A DNA stretch of 64,000 bases, taken from contig NZ_JAMBOC010000001.1 of NCBI RefSeq assembly GCF_023715405.1, positions 62,001 to 126,000 of the forward strand, read 5' to 3'. Under the pieces are notes generated by a model. It was not told the DNA's origin. It made no database searches and was given only the letters and a program-made list of their open reading frames with translations. This document shows, piece by piece, positions 9,677 to 18,798 of the stretch (position 1 is its first letter; every line of letters starts with the position of its first letter). The translations under genes and the position numbers were made by a program. Source of the stretch: Solibacillus isronensis. GTDB taxonomy: Bacteria; Bacillota; Bacilli; Bacillales_A; Planococcaceae.

Positions 9677-9832
9677 TTAGTAAACAAAAGTAGCGCCGAC
9701 AATAATTAAAAGAATGAATAGAACAACGATCAGAACGAAAGTTGAGCTATTACCGCCGCTGTAACCACCGCCACCACAGCCGTAACCACCGTAGTTTCCT
9801 TGATTTTGATACCCTTCATATCCGTAACCCAT
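9677..9832 (-). CDS. YjcZ-family sporulation mini-protein, 51 aa
   Basis: A gene of 51 codons on the minus strand. The first half is Gly/Tyr rich (MGYGYEGYQN start, then GGYGCGGGGYSGG). The second half is one hydrophobic helix (VLIVVLFILLIIVGATFVY), the hallmark of YjcZ-family proteins of spore formers (related to YjcZ and SscA), which are small coat or forespore membrane components. Start ATG at 9832 with GGGGGT eight bases upstream. A terminator follows at 9571-9601. The function of the family is poorly defined. The presence of the gene supports a sporulating host. Confidence 0.85.
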   Translation of the reverse strand: MGYGYEGYQNQGNYGGYGCGGGGYSGGNSSTFVLIVVLFILLIIVGATFVY

Positions 9833-9928
9833 TAAATTCACCCCCTTTCCTCGTTATCCTATTCAACAAAGAAAGGTTGATCGGGGCGATTGAACAAATT
9901 TTAAAAAAATTTTGCCGAAATTAAATTA

Positions 9929-9970
9929 ATAAAAAAACCACCAAGCACCTGTGAACAGGGCTTGATGGTT
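9929..9970 (-). terminator. Terminator of rpsD
   Basis: On the minus strand AACCATCAAGC..CCTGT pairs with ACAGG..GCTTGGTGGTT (9936-9970) and runs into seven T (9929-9935). Confidence 0.92.
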
Positions 9971-9999
9971 TGATTCGAATATATCTGAAGCTCGAAAGA

Positions 10000-10602
10000 T
10001 TAACGAGAGTAGAACTCTACGATGAATTGTTCGTTGATTTCAGCAGATAATTCAGAGCGCTCTGGTAAACGTACGAAAGTACCTACTTTAGAGTCTGCAT
10101 CGAATGATAAATATTCTGGTACGAAGCTGTTTACTTCGATTGATTCAGCAACAACTGAAAGGTTAGCTGATTTCTCACGTAAAGAGATCGTTTGACCTGG
10201 TTTTACTGAGTAAGATGGAATGTCAACGCGGTTACCATCAACTAAGATGTGACCGTGGTTAACTAATTGACGAGCTGCACGACGAGTGCGAGCTAAACCT
10301 AAACGGTAAACTAAGTTGTCAAGGCGAGTTTCAAGTAAGATCATGAAGTTTTCACCGTGTACACCTTGTAATTTACCAGCACGTAGGTAAGTGTTTTTGA
10401 ATTGACGTTCAGTCATACCGTACATATGACGTAATTTTTGCTTTTCAGTTAATTGTAGACCGTACTCTGATTTTTTACCACGAGAGTTCGGGCCGTGTTG
10501 ACCTGGTGCGTAAGGGCGTTTTGCGATTTCTTTACCTGTGCCGCTTAATGAAATACCAAGACGACGAGATAGTTTCCAAGATGGACCTGTATAACGAGAC
10601 AT
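10000..10602 (-). CDS. rpsD: 30S ribosomal protein S4
   Basis: Primary 16S rRNA-binding protein of the small subunit, 200 residues as in B. subtilis. The N-terminus [21 protein letters not shown] is diagnostic, and the S4 RNA-binding domain is at about 92-155 ([31 protein letters not shown]). ATG at 10602, with AAGGAGGAGA upstream. As in Bacillus, rpsD stands alone rather than in the alpha operon. A ~190-base leader separates a strong promoter from the gene, fitting autogenous control by S4. Confidence 0.97.
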   Translation of the reverse strand: MSRYTGPSWKLSRRLGISLSGTGKEIAKRPYAPGQHGPNSRGKKSEYGLQLTEKQKLRHMYGMTERQFKNTYLRAGKLQGVHGENFMILLETRLDNLVYRLGLARTRRAARQLVNHGHILVDGNRVDIPSYSVKPGQTISLREKSANLSVVAESIEVNSFVPEYLSFDADSKVGTFVRLPERSELSAEINEQFIVEFYSR

Positions 10603-10795
10603 AATTGTGTCTCCTCCTTAAAATTGGTTTTTGTTGTAAAAGAAAAAACCAGTTGTACCCGACATTAAACGGTATTCTATTTTCATGTATCTTCGCCCAT
10701 GCAGCCGAAAGGGTTACACAATACACCATTCTGTCTAAACAGAAGGAATAAAATACTACATTTAAGTTATACAACTACTGCATTCATTTTACACA
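10603..10795 (-). promoter_or_regulatory. rpsD mRNA leader, candidate S4 autoregulatory RNA
   Basis: About 190 nt between the mapped promoter and the start codon. It contains TTCTGT/ACAGAA and GGTTTTT/AAAAACC hairpins, the latter just before the Shine-Dalgarno. B. subtilis S4 represses its own gene through the rpsD leader (established knowledge). That this leader folds into the same binding structure is inference; I could not verify the pseudoknot by eye. Confidence 0.5.
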
Positions 10796-10801
10796 AAGGC
10801 T

Positions 10802-10830
10802 ATTGTATCTTTTTTTTATCTATCCGTCAA
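10802..10830 (-). promoter_or_regulatory. Sigma-A promoter of rpsD
   Basis: Read on the minus strand: TTGACG (10830-10825), 17-base spacer, TACAAT (10807-10802). Both hexamers match consensus at five of six positions. Confidence 0.82.
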
Positions 10831-11004
10831 CAAAGGTGTTTTACATTTTGAAGATAATATGTAGTAAAGAAAAATAAAAATAATTTATCGTTTTGTGGGT
10901 ATTTAAGCACAAAAGCGGGTAGTAGATAAGAATGGGAAAATACTTTAATATTCAAAAAACAATTCAAATTGGGGTGTTTACTAGAAAAATATAACAAATT
11001 TAAA

Positions 11005-11033
11005 TAGTCAATAAGACATAAAATGTGTATACT
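11005..11033 (+). promoter_or_regulatory. Candidate promoter of dgcP
   Basis: TAGTCA (11005-11010), 17-base spacer, TATACT (11028-11033). The divergent region 10834-11004 shows only A/T-rich sequence with no gene. Confidence 0.5.
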
Positions 11034-11086
11034 TGATGTTAAGTGAAAAGAACCGACATCGCAATAGTAAAAGAAAAGGTGATTTA

Positions 11087-12949
11087 ATGGTGGAAAATCA
11101 ACAAAAGATTGATCAATTTAAATCGGATATTTTAAGCCTTTGTATGAATACGAAATTACAACGAAGTAAATTTTATGATTACTTTTTTCTATTAAAAGAA
11201 AACTTAATTAAACACTTTGATATGGAACATTGTTATTTATTTCATGTAAGCGAGAATAAATTGAAACCGATCGACAACTTAGAATTAATGAATGTTGATG
11301 TAACATTAGATTTAATACAACCCTATTTTAACGGTAATAAAGTTGTGAAGTTACCCGGGTTTTTTAGAGAACAGCCGTTTTTTGAAAACCATACGGATGT
11401 TATGCCACTTATAATAAATGATAAAATAGAAGCTATTATTATATTTAAATATAATCCTGAAAACGCACCAGTACAAGCAGTGCTGACAGAAGAAATTGTA
11501 GGGGCGATATCCGCTTCCTATTCATTTTTAACTCAAAATTATGAAGTTTATTCGAATGAGCAAAAGTACCGTAAATTATACGGGATGACAGACCTTTTCC
11601 ATTCGACGATGGATATCGATGTAATTTTGGAAAATGTCCTCATAACAATAGAAGAAAATTTTCCAGGGCTGGAAGTTGAACTGATCTTGTCAAATGACCA
11701 AGATCGCCAAACGAGAGTGAAAATAAAGCCTTTCGACTATTTATCGGAACGCCCTGCAACAATCGAATCTTTCGTGTCGGGTGAATTGAAAGAGGATATA
11801 GCCGTTGAACAAAACCGTCGATTATTAAATGTGCCTATAAAAGGGAGACAAGCAATCTACGGGATTTTACAGGTGAAAGCACCCGTCAATTACTCGTTTA
11901 CAAGTCCAGAAAAAGAATTTATCCGTATGCTTGCCCAAGCTTCAGGAAATGCTTTGGAAAACGCGAAGCTCTATCATCAATCACATCGTCTTATCACGGA
12001 TTTACAGTTAATTAATGAAACTTCCCATCGTTTAAATATGAAATTGACGATTAGTGAAATGCTTTTATTTTTACAAAAGCAAATGTTGAAATCTTTTCAG
12101 CCTTTGGAAATTGGCTTCCTGTTTAAGGAAGATGAAAAGTATATCATGACTGAAGCGTGTACAGAACTTTTCAATCGTATAGCATGTAACGTATATATTC
12201 AGCATGTGGAAAAACATTTTCATTCGACACAAGACCCATTGTTTATTGCTGATTTCAGCCGTCTTATTTCAGGAGACATTGAGTATAAGTCGATAATGGC
12301 CATTCCAATGATTGTAGAAGAAGATATTATAGGGTTTAGCCTTGTATTGCATAAAGAGCCGTATTTTTTCTCCTTTGATAGCTTCAAATTAATGCAATCG
12401 CTTATTCACCATTCGTCATTAGCCATTTCCAATTCGGTATTACGTGAACAGCTTCAGGAGATGGTGGATCAAGACCATTTAACAAAGCTTTACGCAAGAA
12501 GTTACTCTGATTCATACGTGGAAAAAGCTATTCAAAAGGACGATTCAGGAATGTTTCTTTTAATTGATATTGATAACTTTAAAAAGGTTAATGACACATA
12601 TGGGCATCAAGTCGGGGATGATGTCATTGTACAAATTGCCAGACGACTGCAAAATGAAATAGGGAAAAGAGGTATTTGCTCGCGCTGGGGCGGTGAAGAA
12701 CTCGCCATCTATATTCCGAACATTTCTGACATAGAAGCAATTGAAATTTCAGATGCAATTGTACAAATGGTACCAAATGTAACAAATCCTTCAGTTACGG
12801 TATCTGCGGGAATGATTACGTGGAATAAGAGCAGCCGTCCGGATTTCAAAAATATGTTTTTGCAAGCAGATATTGCACTATACCATGCAAAGCGAAACGG
12901 AAAAAACCGTCTATGTGTATATGAAAAACCTATGGAACTACAATATTAA
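11087..12949 (+). CDS. dgcP: GAF-GGDEF diguanylate cyclase, DgcP-like
   Basis: Makes cyclic-di-GMP from two GTP. The 620 residues consist of an N-terminal helix, GAF-like sensory repeats over about residues 20-450, and a C-terminal GGDEF domain (about 455-615). DLTKLYARSY, LLIDIDNFKKVNDTYGHQVGD (metal and guanine site) and RWGGEELAIYIP (signature GGEEL for GGDEF) are present. The RxxD product-inhibition site usually just before the signature is absent. Start ATG at 11087 has AAAAGGTGA upstream; an earlier ATG at 11033 overlaps the -10 box. It lies beside rpsD and fRMsr as ytrP (dgcP) does in B. subtilis, which supports the symbol. Confidence 0.85.
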   Translation: MVENQQKIDQFKSDILSLCMNTKLQRSKFYDYFFLLKENLIKHFDMEHCYLFHVSENKLKPIDNLELMNVDVTLDLIQPYFNGNKVVKLPGFFREQPFFENHTDVMPLIINDKIEAIIIFKYNPENAPVQAVLTEEIVGAISASYSFLTQNYEVYSNEQKYRKLYGMTDLFHSTMDIDVILENVLITIEENFPGLEVELILSNDQDRQTRVKIKPFDYLSERPATIESFVSGELKEDIAVEQNRRLLNVPIKGRQAIYGILQVKAPVNYSFTSPEKEFIRMLAQASGNALENAKLYHQSHRLITDLQLINETSHRLNMKLTISEMLLFLQKQMLKSFQPLEIGFLFKEDEKYIMTEACTELFNRIACNVYIQHVEKHFHSTQDPLFIADFSRLISGDIEYKSIMAIPMIVEEDIIGFSLVLHKEPYFFSFDSFKLMQSLIHHSSLAISNSVLREQLQEMVDQDHLTKLYARSYSDSYVEKAIQKDDSGMFLLIDIDNFKKVNDTYGHQVGDDVIVQIARRLQNEIGKRGICSRWGGEELAIYIPNISDIEAIEISDAIVQMVPNVTNPSVTVSAGMITWNKSSRPDFKNMFLQADIALYHAKRNGKNRLCVYEKPMELQY

Positions 12950-12990
12950 TGGGAGTACCCGGAATAATAATTTTTCGGGCACTCCCATTT
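12948..12990. terminator. Bidirectional terminator between dgcP and fRMsr
   Basis: AATGGGAGT pairs with ACTCCCATT (12948-12956, 12981-12989) with an inner CCCG/CGGG pair; A/T tails on both sides serve the two converging genes. Confidence 0.88.
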
Positions 12991-13003
12991 TAGCAATTAA
13001 ATA

Positions 13004-13483
13004 TTAAATATGTTTTAACAGTATATTCGCAAATTTTTCCAAACCATCTTTATCTTCAGAAGTAAAACGTGCTTCAGTCGGGCTATCGATATCTAAAACA
13101 CCTAAAACGACACCATTTTTAATTAAAGGAATAACGATTTCCGATTTTGATGCCGCGTCACAAGCGATATGACCAGGGAAAGCGTGAACATCGTCTACAA
13201 CCATTGTTTGCTCCTTCGCAACCGTTGTACCGCAAACGCCGCGCCCTACAGGAATTCGCACACAAGCAGGCAAGCCTTGGAATGGTCCAAGCACCAATTC
13301 GCCTTCATTCATTAAATAAAACCCAACCCAGTTAATTTCTTTTAAAAAAGTATTTAATAAAGCTGAAGCGTTACTTAGGTTAGCGATTAAGTTATTTTCC
13401 CCTTCCAGCAATGCATCCAGCTGTTTTGATAGCTGATTGTACTGTTCTGTTAATGTCCCGTTATAAGTAATATTTCCGAACAT
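13004..13483 (-). CDS. Free methionine-(R)-sulfoxide reductase (GAF domain), YtsP-like
   Basis: Reduces free Met-R-sulfoxide; a stand-alone GAF domain enzyme of 159 residues. The three family cysteines are C74, C84 and C108, with spacing 10 and 24 as in E. coli fRMsr (84/94/118). FQGLPACVRIPVGRGVCGTTV is the active-site strip. ATG at 13483 is preferred because GGAGG lies seven bases upstream. A TTG four codons earlier would sit on that ribosome site. It follows hisJ with a 12-base gap, so the two are probably cotranscribed. Adjacent to dgcP as in B. subtilis (ytsP-ytrP). Confidence 0.9.
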   Translation of the reverse strand: MFGNITYNGTLTEQYNQLSKQLDALLEGENNLIANLSNASALLNTFLKEINWVGFYLMNEGELVLGPFQGLPACVRIPVGRGVCGTTVAKEQTMVVDDVHAFPGHIACDAASKSEIVIPLIKNGVVLGVLDIDSPTEARFTSEDKDGLEKFANILLKHI

Positions 13484-13495
13484 AGAAACCTCCAA

Positions 13496-14299
13496 TTAAA
13501 AAGTTATTTTTTTCTGTAGTAAATCATAATGCTGATGTAAATCCGCTGCCGTATGGGCATCCGAGCCGAAAACAATTGGGATTTGTAAATCAATTGCCTG
13601 TTTCACAAATGGATAAGGCGGGTATGGCTCCTTACAATACGGTTTACTTAGACCAGCACTATTAAAATCAAGCTCATAATGACCGGTCTGCATCATCTTC
13701 AACAATTCAGTAATGTCAGTTGCATCATCGATCTGTTCGTTATGGGCAAGCTGAAATTTATGAATTAATGTTGGATGTCCTATACGCTTAGGTTTGTATA
13801 AGCCTAAATCTGCTATAATCGACTTTTTCACAGTTTCGTAGTATAGCTTATACATAGGAAGAATGCCGCCAACCTTATTGGCAAATTGTAAATATACTTC
13901 TTGTGAAAAGTCAATACATACATACTCGTCTTGGAAATTCAAAAAGTGTACGGATAATATCGCATCATCCAGTAAAGGGCCGACTTCATTCAGAAATTGT
14001 TTTGTTTCCTGTTCAAAGCCAACAATATAGTCGACCTCTAAGCCGATATTGATTTTAATTTGCGATTGATACTGTTCTTTTGCGCGCTGCAGTTGTTTAA
14101 AGTAATCCATTAAATAGGCAGGGTTCATTCCGCTATCCTTGTCAGGTGTTGGGTCGACAAAGTTTTCAGGTAAAGGCGCATGCTCCGTAAAGGTGATTTC
14201 TTTAAATCCGCTTGCTATCGCTTTTTCGACATATTCTTCTATCGAATCTGTAGAACCATGGGGACAAAAAGGTGTATGTATATGACCGTCTCGTTTCAA
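13496..14299 (-). CDS. hisJ: Histidinol-phosphatase, PHP family
   Basis: Dephosphorylates histidinol phosphate in histidine synthesis; 267 residues, as for the B. subtilis HisJ/YtvP class. PHP metal motifs: H6-x-H8 in DGHIHTPFCPHG, ITFTEHAPLPENF (about 35-47), ILSVHFL and GSDAHTA near the C-terminus. The start is TTG at 14299 with AAGGAAGG about eight bases upstream. It heads a two-gene minus-strand unit with fRMsr and is divergent from ezrA. The rest of the his operon is not in the window, as in B. subtilis. Confidence 0.9.
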   Translation of the reverse strand: MKRDGHIHTPFCPHGSTDSIEEYVEKAIASGFKEITFTEHAPLPENFVDPTPDKDSGMNPAYLMDYFKQLQRAKEQYQSQIKINIGLEVDYIVGFEQETKQFLNEVGPLLDDAILSVHFLNFQDEYVCIDFSQEVYLQFANKVGGILPMYKLYYETVKKSIIADLGLYKPKRIGHPTLIHKFQLAHNEQIDDATDITELLKMMQTGHYELDFNSAGLSKPYCKEPYPPYPFVKQAIDLQIPIVFGSDAHTAADLHQHYDLLQKKITF

Positions 14300-14440
14300 T
14301 TGAATGACCTTCCTTCAAAAATATGGTATTTAAAAGTAAAAAAAGCTGGAAATAGTTAAACAAATATAAAAAAACATGTTATTATAAATAGTACGTATAT
14401 AGCTAAAATATTGATTTTATTTGGGATTAGGGGGCTTACA

Positions 14441-16144
14441 ATGATAAAGTATATCATCATTGTTGTCGTCGTACTATTAGCATTATTAATGGCAGGCTTA
14501 GTAGTAAGACGCAAGCATAATGCAGAAATAGGACGATTAGATAAGGAAAAACTACAAATACAACATTACCCGATTTTTGAGGAGCTCGCAAAAGTAAAGG
14601 CCCTTAATATGAACGGTCAAACAGAAGAGCTGTTTGAAAACTGGCGTAATCGTTGGTTGGATGTTGTCGATAAGCAAATTCCGAAAATTGACGAATTGTT
14701 GTTTGATGCGGAAGAATTTGTCGACCGATTTAAATTTAACAAAGCAACACATACAGAACGCGATATCGAACAGGAACTTGCAAAATGTGAGCAAGTACGT
14801 GTACAGATTATTACTGAGCTGGATGAATTGATTGGCAGTGAAGAGAAAAACCGTATTGAAATCGAACAGCTGAAAGAATATTACCGTTCTGCACGCAAGA
14901 CGATTTTGGCACACCAGCATTCATTTGGTCCAGCTTTGGAAGCATTGGAAACGAAGCTGGAGCAATTTACGCCGAAATTTGAAGAGTTCGATGAGTTAAC
15001 GAAAGACGGCAACTATTTGCAGGCACGTGAAATTGTCCTACAGCTGAACAGTGAAGCACAGGAAATTTTCAGTTTATTAAATGATGTGCCGACACTGCTG
15101 ACTGAAATTCAAACTAAAATCCCAACCGCAATTCATGAACTTCGTAACGGGCAGCGTGAAATGGAAGAACAAAAGTATTATTTACGCCATTTAGAAATGA
15201 CTGAATATTTGAATGGACTTGAGAGTGAACTGGAAATGTTAAAAGCAGAAATCGCTGAACTTAACTTGCCAGCTGTTTCACCACGAATTCAAACAATTAA
15301 TGATGAAATCGACCATTTTTATAATTTGCTAGAAAAAGAAGTTATGGCAAGAAAATATGTTGAACGTAACTGTTCAGGCATGTACAGTGTGATCAATGAT
15401 GTTATGCGCCTTACAAAGGACATTAATGATGAAGTCGCTTATGTGCAGCATAGCTACCGTTTACAGGACAAAGAAGCGGAAATTCCAAAAGTGGGCTTAA
15501 AACATTTGGAAGTATTACAAAAACGCTATGAATTGTTATCGACACGTGTTCAAGAAGAAAGATCCGCATACTCAAGCTTACAGGAAGAGCTAAAAGAAAT
15601 TACTGATGAGATTGAGCAAATTGCTGAGGAACAGGAAAACTTCTCGAACAAACTAAAGAACCTCCGTATTGATGAAAATAAAGCAAGAGCTGAATTGGAA
15701 GCTTTAAAGCGATTATTGCAAGATACAGAGCGCCTGCTTGGACGTGCCAATATTCCTGGGATTCCGGAAGAAATGGATGCAAGATTAGAAGAGGCGGCAG
15801 AACAGATTTTTGTTGTAGTTCAAAGTTTACAGGAAGTACCGTTGAATATTATCCAAGTGAACCAGCATTTACTAAATGCAAAGCAATCGATTGAAGAAAC
15901 ACATGATAAAGCACAGGAAATGATTGAGAATGTATTAATTATTGAGCGTCTTATTCAGTTTGGAAACCGCTACCGTGCAACAAATCGACAAGTACATGAA
16001 AATCTACTTGAAGCTGAAGACGCATTCAAGAAATTCCGCTACATAAAAGCACTGGAAGATGCAGCAAAGGCGGTTGAAATTATCGATCCTAATGCAATCA
16101 AACGTATTGAGGAGCTCGTTCAGGAGCAGCTGCTTACAAAATAA
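14441..16144 (+). CDS. ezrA: Septation ring formation regulator EzrA
   Basis: Membrane-anchored negative regulator of FtsZ ring assembly, 567 residues (B. subtilis 562). One N-terminal helix (MIKYIIIVVVVLLALLMAGLVV) places the bulk of the protein in the cytoplasm. The remainder is almost entirely heptad-type coiled coil, the spectrin-like repeats of EzrA, rich in Glu, Leu and Lys. ATG at 14441 follows AGGGGGC. It is divergent from hisJ and ended by its own terminator. Neighbourhood (hisJ, ezrA, cysteine desulfurase, thiI) equals the B. subtilis order. Confidence 0.95.
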   Translation: MIKYIIIVVVVLLALLMAGLVVRRKHNAEIGRLDKEKLQIQHYPIFEELAKVKALNMNGQTEELFENWRNRWLDVVDKQIPKIDELLFDAEEFVDRFKFNKATHTERDIEQELAKCEQVRVQIITELDELIGSEEKNRIEIEQLKEYYRSARKTILAHQHSFGPALEALETKLEQFTPKFEEFDELTKDGNYLQAREIVLQLNSEAQEIFSLLNDVPTLLTEIQTKIPTAIHELRNGQREMEEQKYYLRHLEMTEYLNGLESELEMLKAEIAELNLPAVSPRIQTINDEIDHFYNLLEKEVMARKYVERNCSGMYSVINDVMRLTKDINDEVAYVQHSYRLQDKEAEIPKVGLKHLEVLQKRYELLSTRVQEERSAYSSLQEELKEITDEIEQIAEEQENFSNKLKNLRIDENKARAELEALKRLLQDTERLLGRANIPGIPEEMDARLEEAAEQIFVVVQSLQEVPLNIIQVNQHLLNAKQSIEETHDKAQEMIENVLIIERLIQFGNRYRATNRQVHENLLEAEDAFKKFRYIKALEDAAKAVEIIDPNAIKRIEELVQEQLLTK

Positions 16145-16201
16145 TAAGCATAACGGTTACATGTTGGTCCATTTAGCGTTATAATAAATAAGCACATTTA
16201 T

Positions 16202-16242
16202 GAGGTTGTGTTAGTAGTCAATTTGACTATTAACACAACCTC
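16202..16242 (+). terminator. Terminator of ezrA
   Basis: GAGGTTGTGTTA / TAACACAACCTC with an inner TAGTCAA/TTGACTA forms a 19-bp stem with few mismatches. The following tract TCTCTTT is a weak U-run. Confidence 0.85.
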
Positions 16243-16331
16243 TCTCTTTGGTAAGTAATGATAAAAAACAGGACACTGTAATGGAAATATGATTACGGGA
16301 AATTAGTTTTAAAAAAGAAGGTTGAGTATAG

Positions 16332-17480
16332 ATGATATATTTAGATAATAGTGCGACAACAAAACCGCACAAAGATGTCTTGGCTACATTTATGTTAGTG
16401 AATGAACAATATTATGCCAACCCTGCATCGATACACCGTGCAGGAGTCGAGTCAAATGCTTTATTAACAAAAGCTCGTGAGCAATTGGCAAATATTCTTC
16501 ATACTGACGAAAAGAATATTTTATTTACATCCGGAGGTACAGAATCGAATAATGCAGCGCTTTTTGGTCTTGCAAAATCTAGCAAATTTAGAGGCAAGCA
16601 TATTATTACGACAGAAATAGAACACCCTTCGATTTTGGAAGCGGTCAAACGTTTGGAAGAAGAGGGTTACGAAATTGACTACCTAAAGGTAAATAAATAT
16701 GGAGTCATTTCTTTAGAGGAATTACAGCAAAAACTTCGCAAAGATACAATTATTGTGAGCATTATGCATGTAAACAACGAAATCGGAGCTGTCCAACCAA
16801 TTAAGGAAGCAGCTCAAATCATTCATCGTACATGCCAGGCAATGTTCCATGTTGATGCAATTCAAAGTTTCGGAAAGCTACCGGTCATTTTTGACGGAGA
16901 CAATGGTCCAGATGTCATTTCTATTTCCGGACATAAAATTCAAGGTTTAAAAGGAAGCGGCTTGTTAGCATTCCGCAAAAAACCACAACTGAAGGCATTT
17001 ATCGTCGGTGGTGGACAAGAATTTGGATTAAGAAGTGGTACGGTTGCAGTACCGCAAGCTGTTTCATTGGCAAAAGCGGCCCGTTTAGCTGTTGAAGGCA
17101 TGCCGGGAAATGTTGAAAACTTTAAAAAATGGTCTGCAGAACTTCATCATTTCTTTGAGCAATTCGGTCAGGAAGTATATGTCCTGTCGCCGAAAGATGG
17201 AGCGCCGCATATTTTATCGTTCAGTGTTAGAGGACTAAAAGGTGAAATTTTAATAAACGCGTTACAAAAACGTGATATTATCGTTTCAACATCAAGTGCC
17301 TGCTCGTCAAAACAGACGAAAACAAGCCATGTTGTGGAAGCATTAAATATCGATAGCCGCTATAAAAACGGTGTACTACGTTTAAGCTTAGGCGCAATCA
17401 ACACAGACGAAGATATTGCTTCATTCAAAAAGCAATTCACAATCGTAATGAAAGAATTAAAAGGAGATATTACGCAATGA
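16332..17480 (+). CDS. Cysteine desulfurase (NifS/IscS family, ThiI partner)
   Basis: PLP enzyme removing sulfur from cysteine; 382 residues. PLP lysine K202 in SGHKIQGLKGSG, H201 adjacent, SGGTESNN (67-74) for PLP phosphate, and persulfide cysteine C324 in the flexible SSACSS loop. The stop overlaps the thiI start (ATGA), so the enzyme is very likely the dedicated sulfur donor for ThiI, as for NifZ in B. subtilis. A purine-rich GAAGGTTGAG precedes the ATG. There is no SufU or IscU nearby, which argues against an Fe-S assembly role. Confidence 0.93.
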   Translation: MIYLDNSATTKPHKDVLATFMLVNEQYYANPASIHRAGVESNALLTKAREQLANILHTDEKNILFTSGGTESNNAALFGLAKSSKFRGKHIITTEIEHPSILEAVKRLEEEGYEIDYLKVNKYGVISLEELQQKLRKDTIIVSIMHVNNEIGAVQPIKEAAQIIHRTCQAMFHVDAIQSFGKLPVIFDGDNGPDVISISGHKIQGLKGSGLLAFRKKPQLKAFIVGGGQEFGLRSGTVAVPQAVSLAKAARLAVEGMPGNVENFKKWSAELHHFFEQFGQEVYVLSPKDGAPHILSFSVRGLKGEILINALQKRDIIVSTSSACSSKQTKTSHVVEALNIDSRYKNGVLRLSLGAINTDEDIASFKKQFTIVMKELKGDITQ

Positions 17481-18688
17481 TTTTTAAAGAAATTTTAGTT
17501 CGCTATGGTGAATTATCAACAAAAGGTCGAAACAAAAAAGATTTTATCAGCCGTTTACGCGATAATGTACGCTATTCATTTAACGATATTGCACCATTGA
17601 AAATTCGTGCAGAGCGTGACCGTATGTTTATTGAAGTTGAAAATAAAGAAAAATTTGATGTACTAATGGATCGTTTACCACATGTTTTCGGTATTCAATC
17701 AATCAGCCCAGTTGCATCTTGTGAAAAAGATTTAGATGTGATGAAAGCTTTGGCATTTGAAATTTTAGAAGACTATCGTGAAAAAGGCGATTTAACGTTT
17801 AAAGTTGAAGTACATCGTACAGATAAAACTTTCCCGTTGAACACGCATGAATTACAGCGTGAAATGGGAGCTACGATTTTACCGAATTTCCCGAACTTTA
17901 AAGTACAGGTGAAAAATCCGGATTTCGCACTTCGTATTGAAGTTCGTGAAGATGCGATCTATATGATGGCTCAAGTAATCCAAGGTGCTGGAGGTATGCC
18001 GATTGGTTCAAACGGACGTTCGCTGCTAATGCTTTCAGGCGGTATTGATAGCCCAGTTGCCGGTTACTTAATGATGAAACGCGGCGTTCGACTGGATGCA
18101 ATTCATTTCTTCAGTCCTCCATATACGAGCGATAATGCATTACAAAAAGTTAAAGAACTTGCAAATGAATTAACAAAATTCGGTGCAAATATTCGCCTGC
18201 ATGTCATTCCGTTCACAGAACTGCAAGTAGCAGTAAAAGACGCGGTGCCAGACAATATGTCAATGACTTCAACACGCCGTATGATGATGAAAGTGGCAGA
18301 TAAAGTGCGTGAAGACATTGGCGCATTAGGTATTGTAACAGGTGAAAGCTTAGGGCAAGTCGCTTCACAAACTCTGGAAAGCTTAACTGCAATAAATGAT
18401 GTGACAAATACACCTATTTTACGTCCGTTAATATCGGCAGATAAAAACGATATCATCAAAATTGCAAAAGATATTGGCACATACGAAACATCAATTCAGC
18501 CATTTGAGGATTGCTGTACAATATTTACACCGTCTAGTCCGAAAACAAAACCGAAATTAGAAAAAGTTCAGCGTTTTGAAAGCTTTACGGAATTCGATGA
18601 ACTAATTGATCGTGCCGTTAAAAACCGCGAAGTATATCAGTTCCCTCAGAAGGAAGTAAAAGAAGATAAATTCGCTGATTTACTATAA
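17477..18688 (+). CDS. thiI: tRNA 4-thiouridine synthase ThiI
   Basis: Adenylates and thiolates U8 of tRNA. 403 residues: N-terminal ferredoxin-like and THUMP domains (about 1-165), then the PP-loop ATP pyrophosphatase domain with LSGGIDSPVAG (S187-S192). C346-C347 correspond to the internal catalytic cysteine. The C-terminal rhodanese domain of E. coli ThiI (total ~482 residues) is missing, as in B. subtilis, so sulfur should come directly from the overlapping cysteine desulfurase. The four-base overlap implies coupled translation. Confidence 0.95.
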   Translation: MIFKEILVRYGELSTKGRNKKDFISRLRDNVRYSFNDIAPLKIRAERDRMFIEVENKEKFDVLMDRLPHVFGIQSISPVASCEKDLDVMKALAFEILEDYREKGDLTFKVEVHRTDKTFPLNTHELQREMGATILPNFPNFKVQVKNPDFALRIEVREDAIYMMAQVIQGAGGMPIGSNGRSLLMLSGGIDSPVAGYLMMKRGVRLDAIHFFSPPYTSDNALQKVKELANELTKFGANIRLHVIPFTELQVAVKDAVPDNMSMTSTRRMMMKVADKVREDIGALGIVTGESLGQVASQTLESLTAINDVTNTPILRPLISADKNDIIKIAKDIGTYETSIQPFEDCCTIFTPSSPKTKPKLEKVQRFESFTEFDELIDRAVKNREVYQFPQKEVKEDKFADLL

Positions 18689-18744
18689 TTTTTAGGAACT
18701 GATAATGATTTCCTAATCGAGCTATAATTTACCTATGTTTTTTA

Positions 18745-18774
18745 TGTATTAATCTCTCCTCCCGGCACATTCTA
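18745..18774 (+). promoter_or_regulatory. Candidate sigma-G promoter of the SASP gene
   Basis: TGTATT (18745-18750), 17-base spacer, CATTCTA (18768-18774; consensus CATACTA, six of seven). This fits forespore expression of SASP genes. The implied 5' leader is only ~18 nt, just enough for the Shine-Dalgarno AAGGAGGTG at 18781-18789. Confidence 0.6.
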
Positions 18775-18798
18775 ATGTCACAAGGAGGTGAGAGACAG

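Noticed and set aside
9742..9924. 60-codon open frame on the plus strand
   Set aside because: Antisense to the YjcZ-type gene; rich in Arg/His from the reverse of Gly/Tyr codons, and no ribosome site.
10532..10774. 80-codon minus-strand frame overlapping the rpsD start
   Set aside because: Lies in the rpsD leader, out of frame with rpsD, and starts without a ribosome site.
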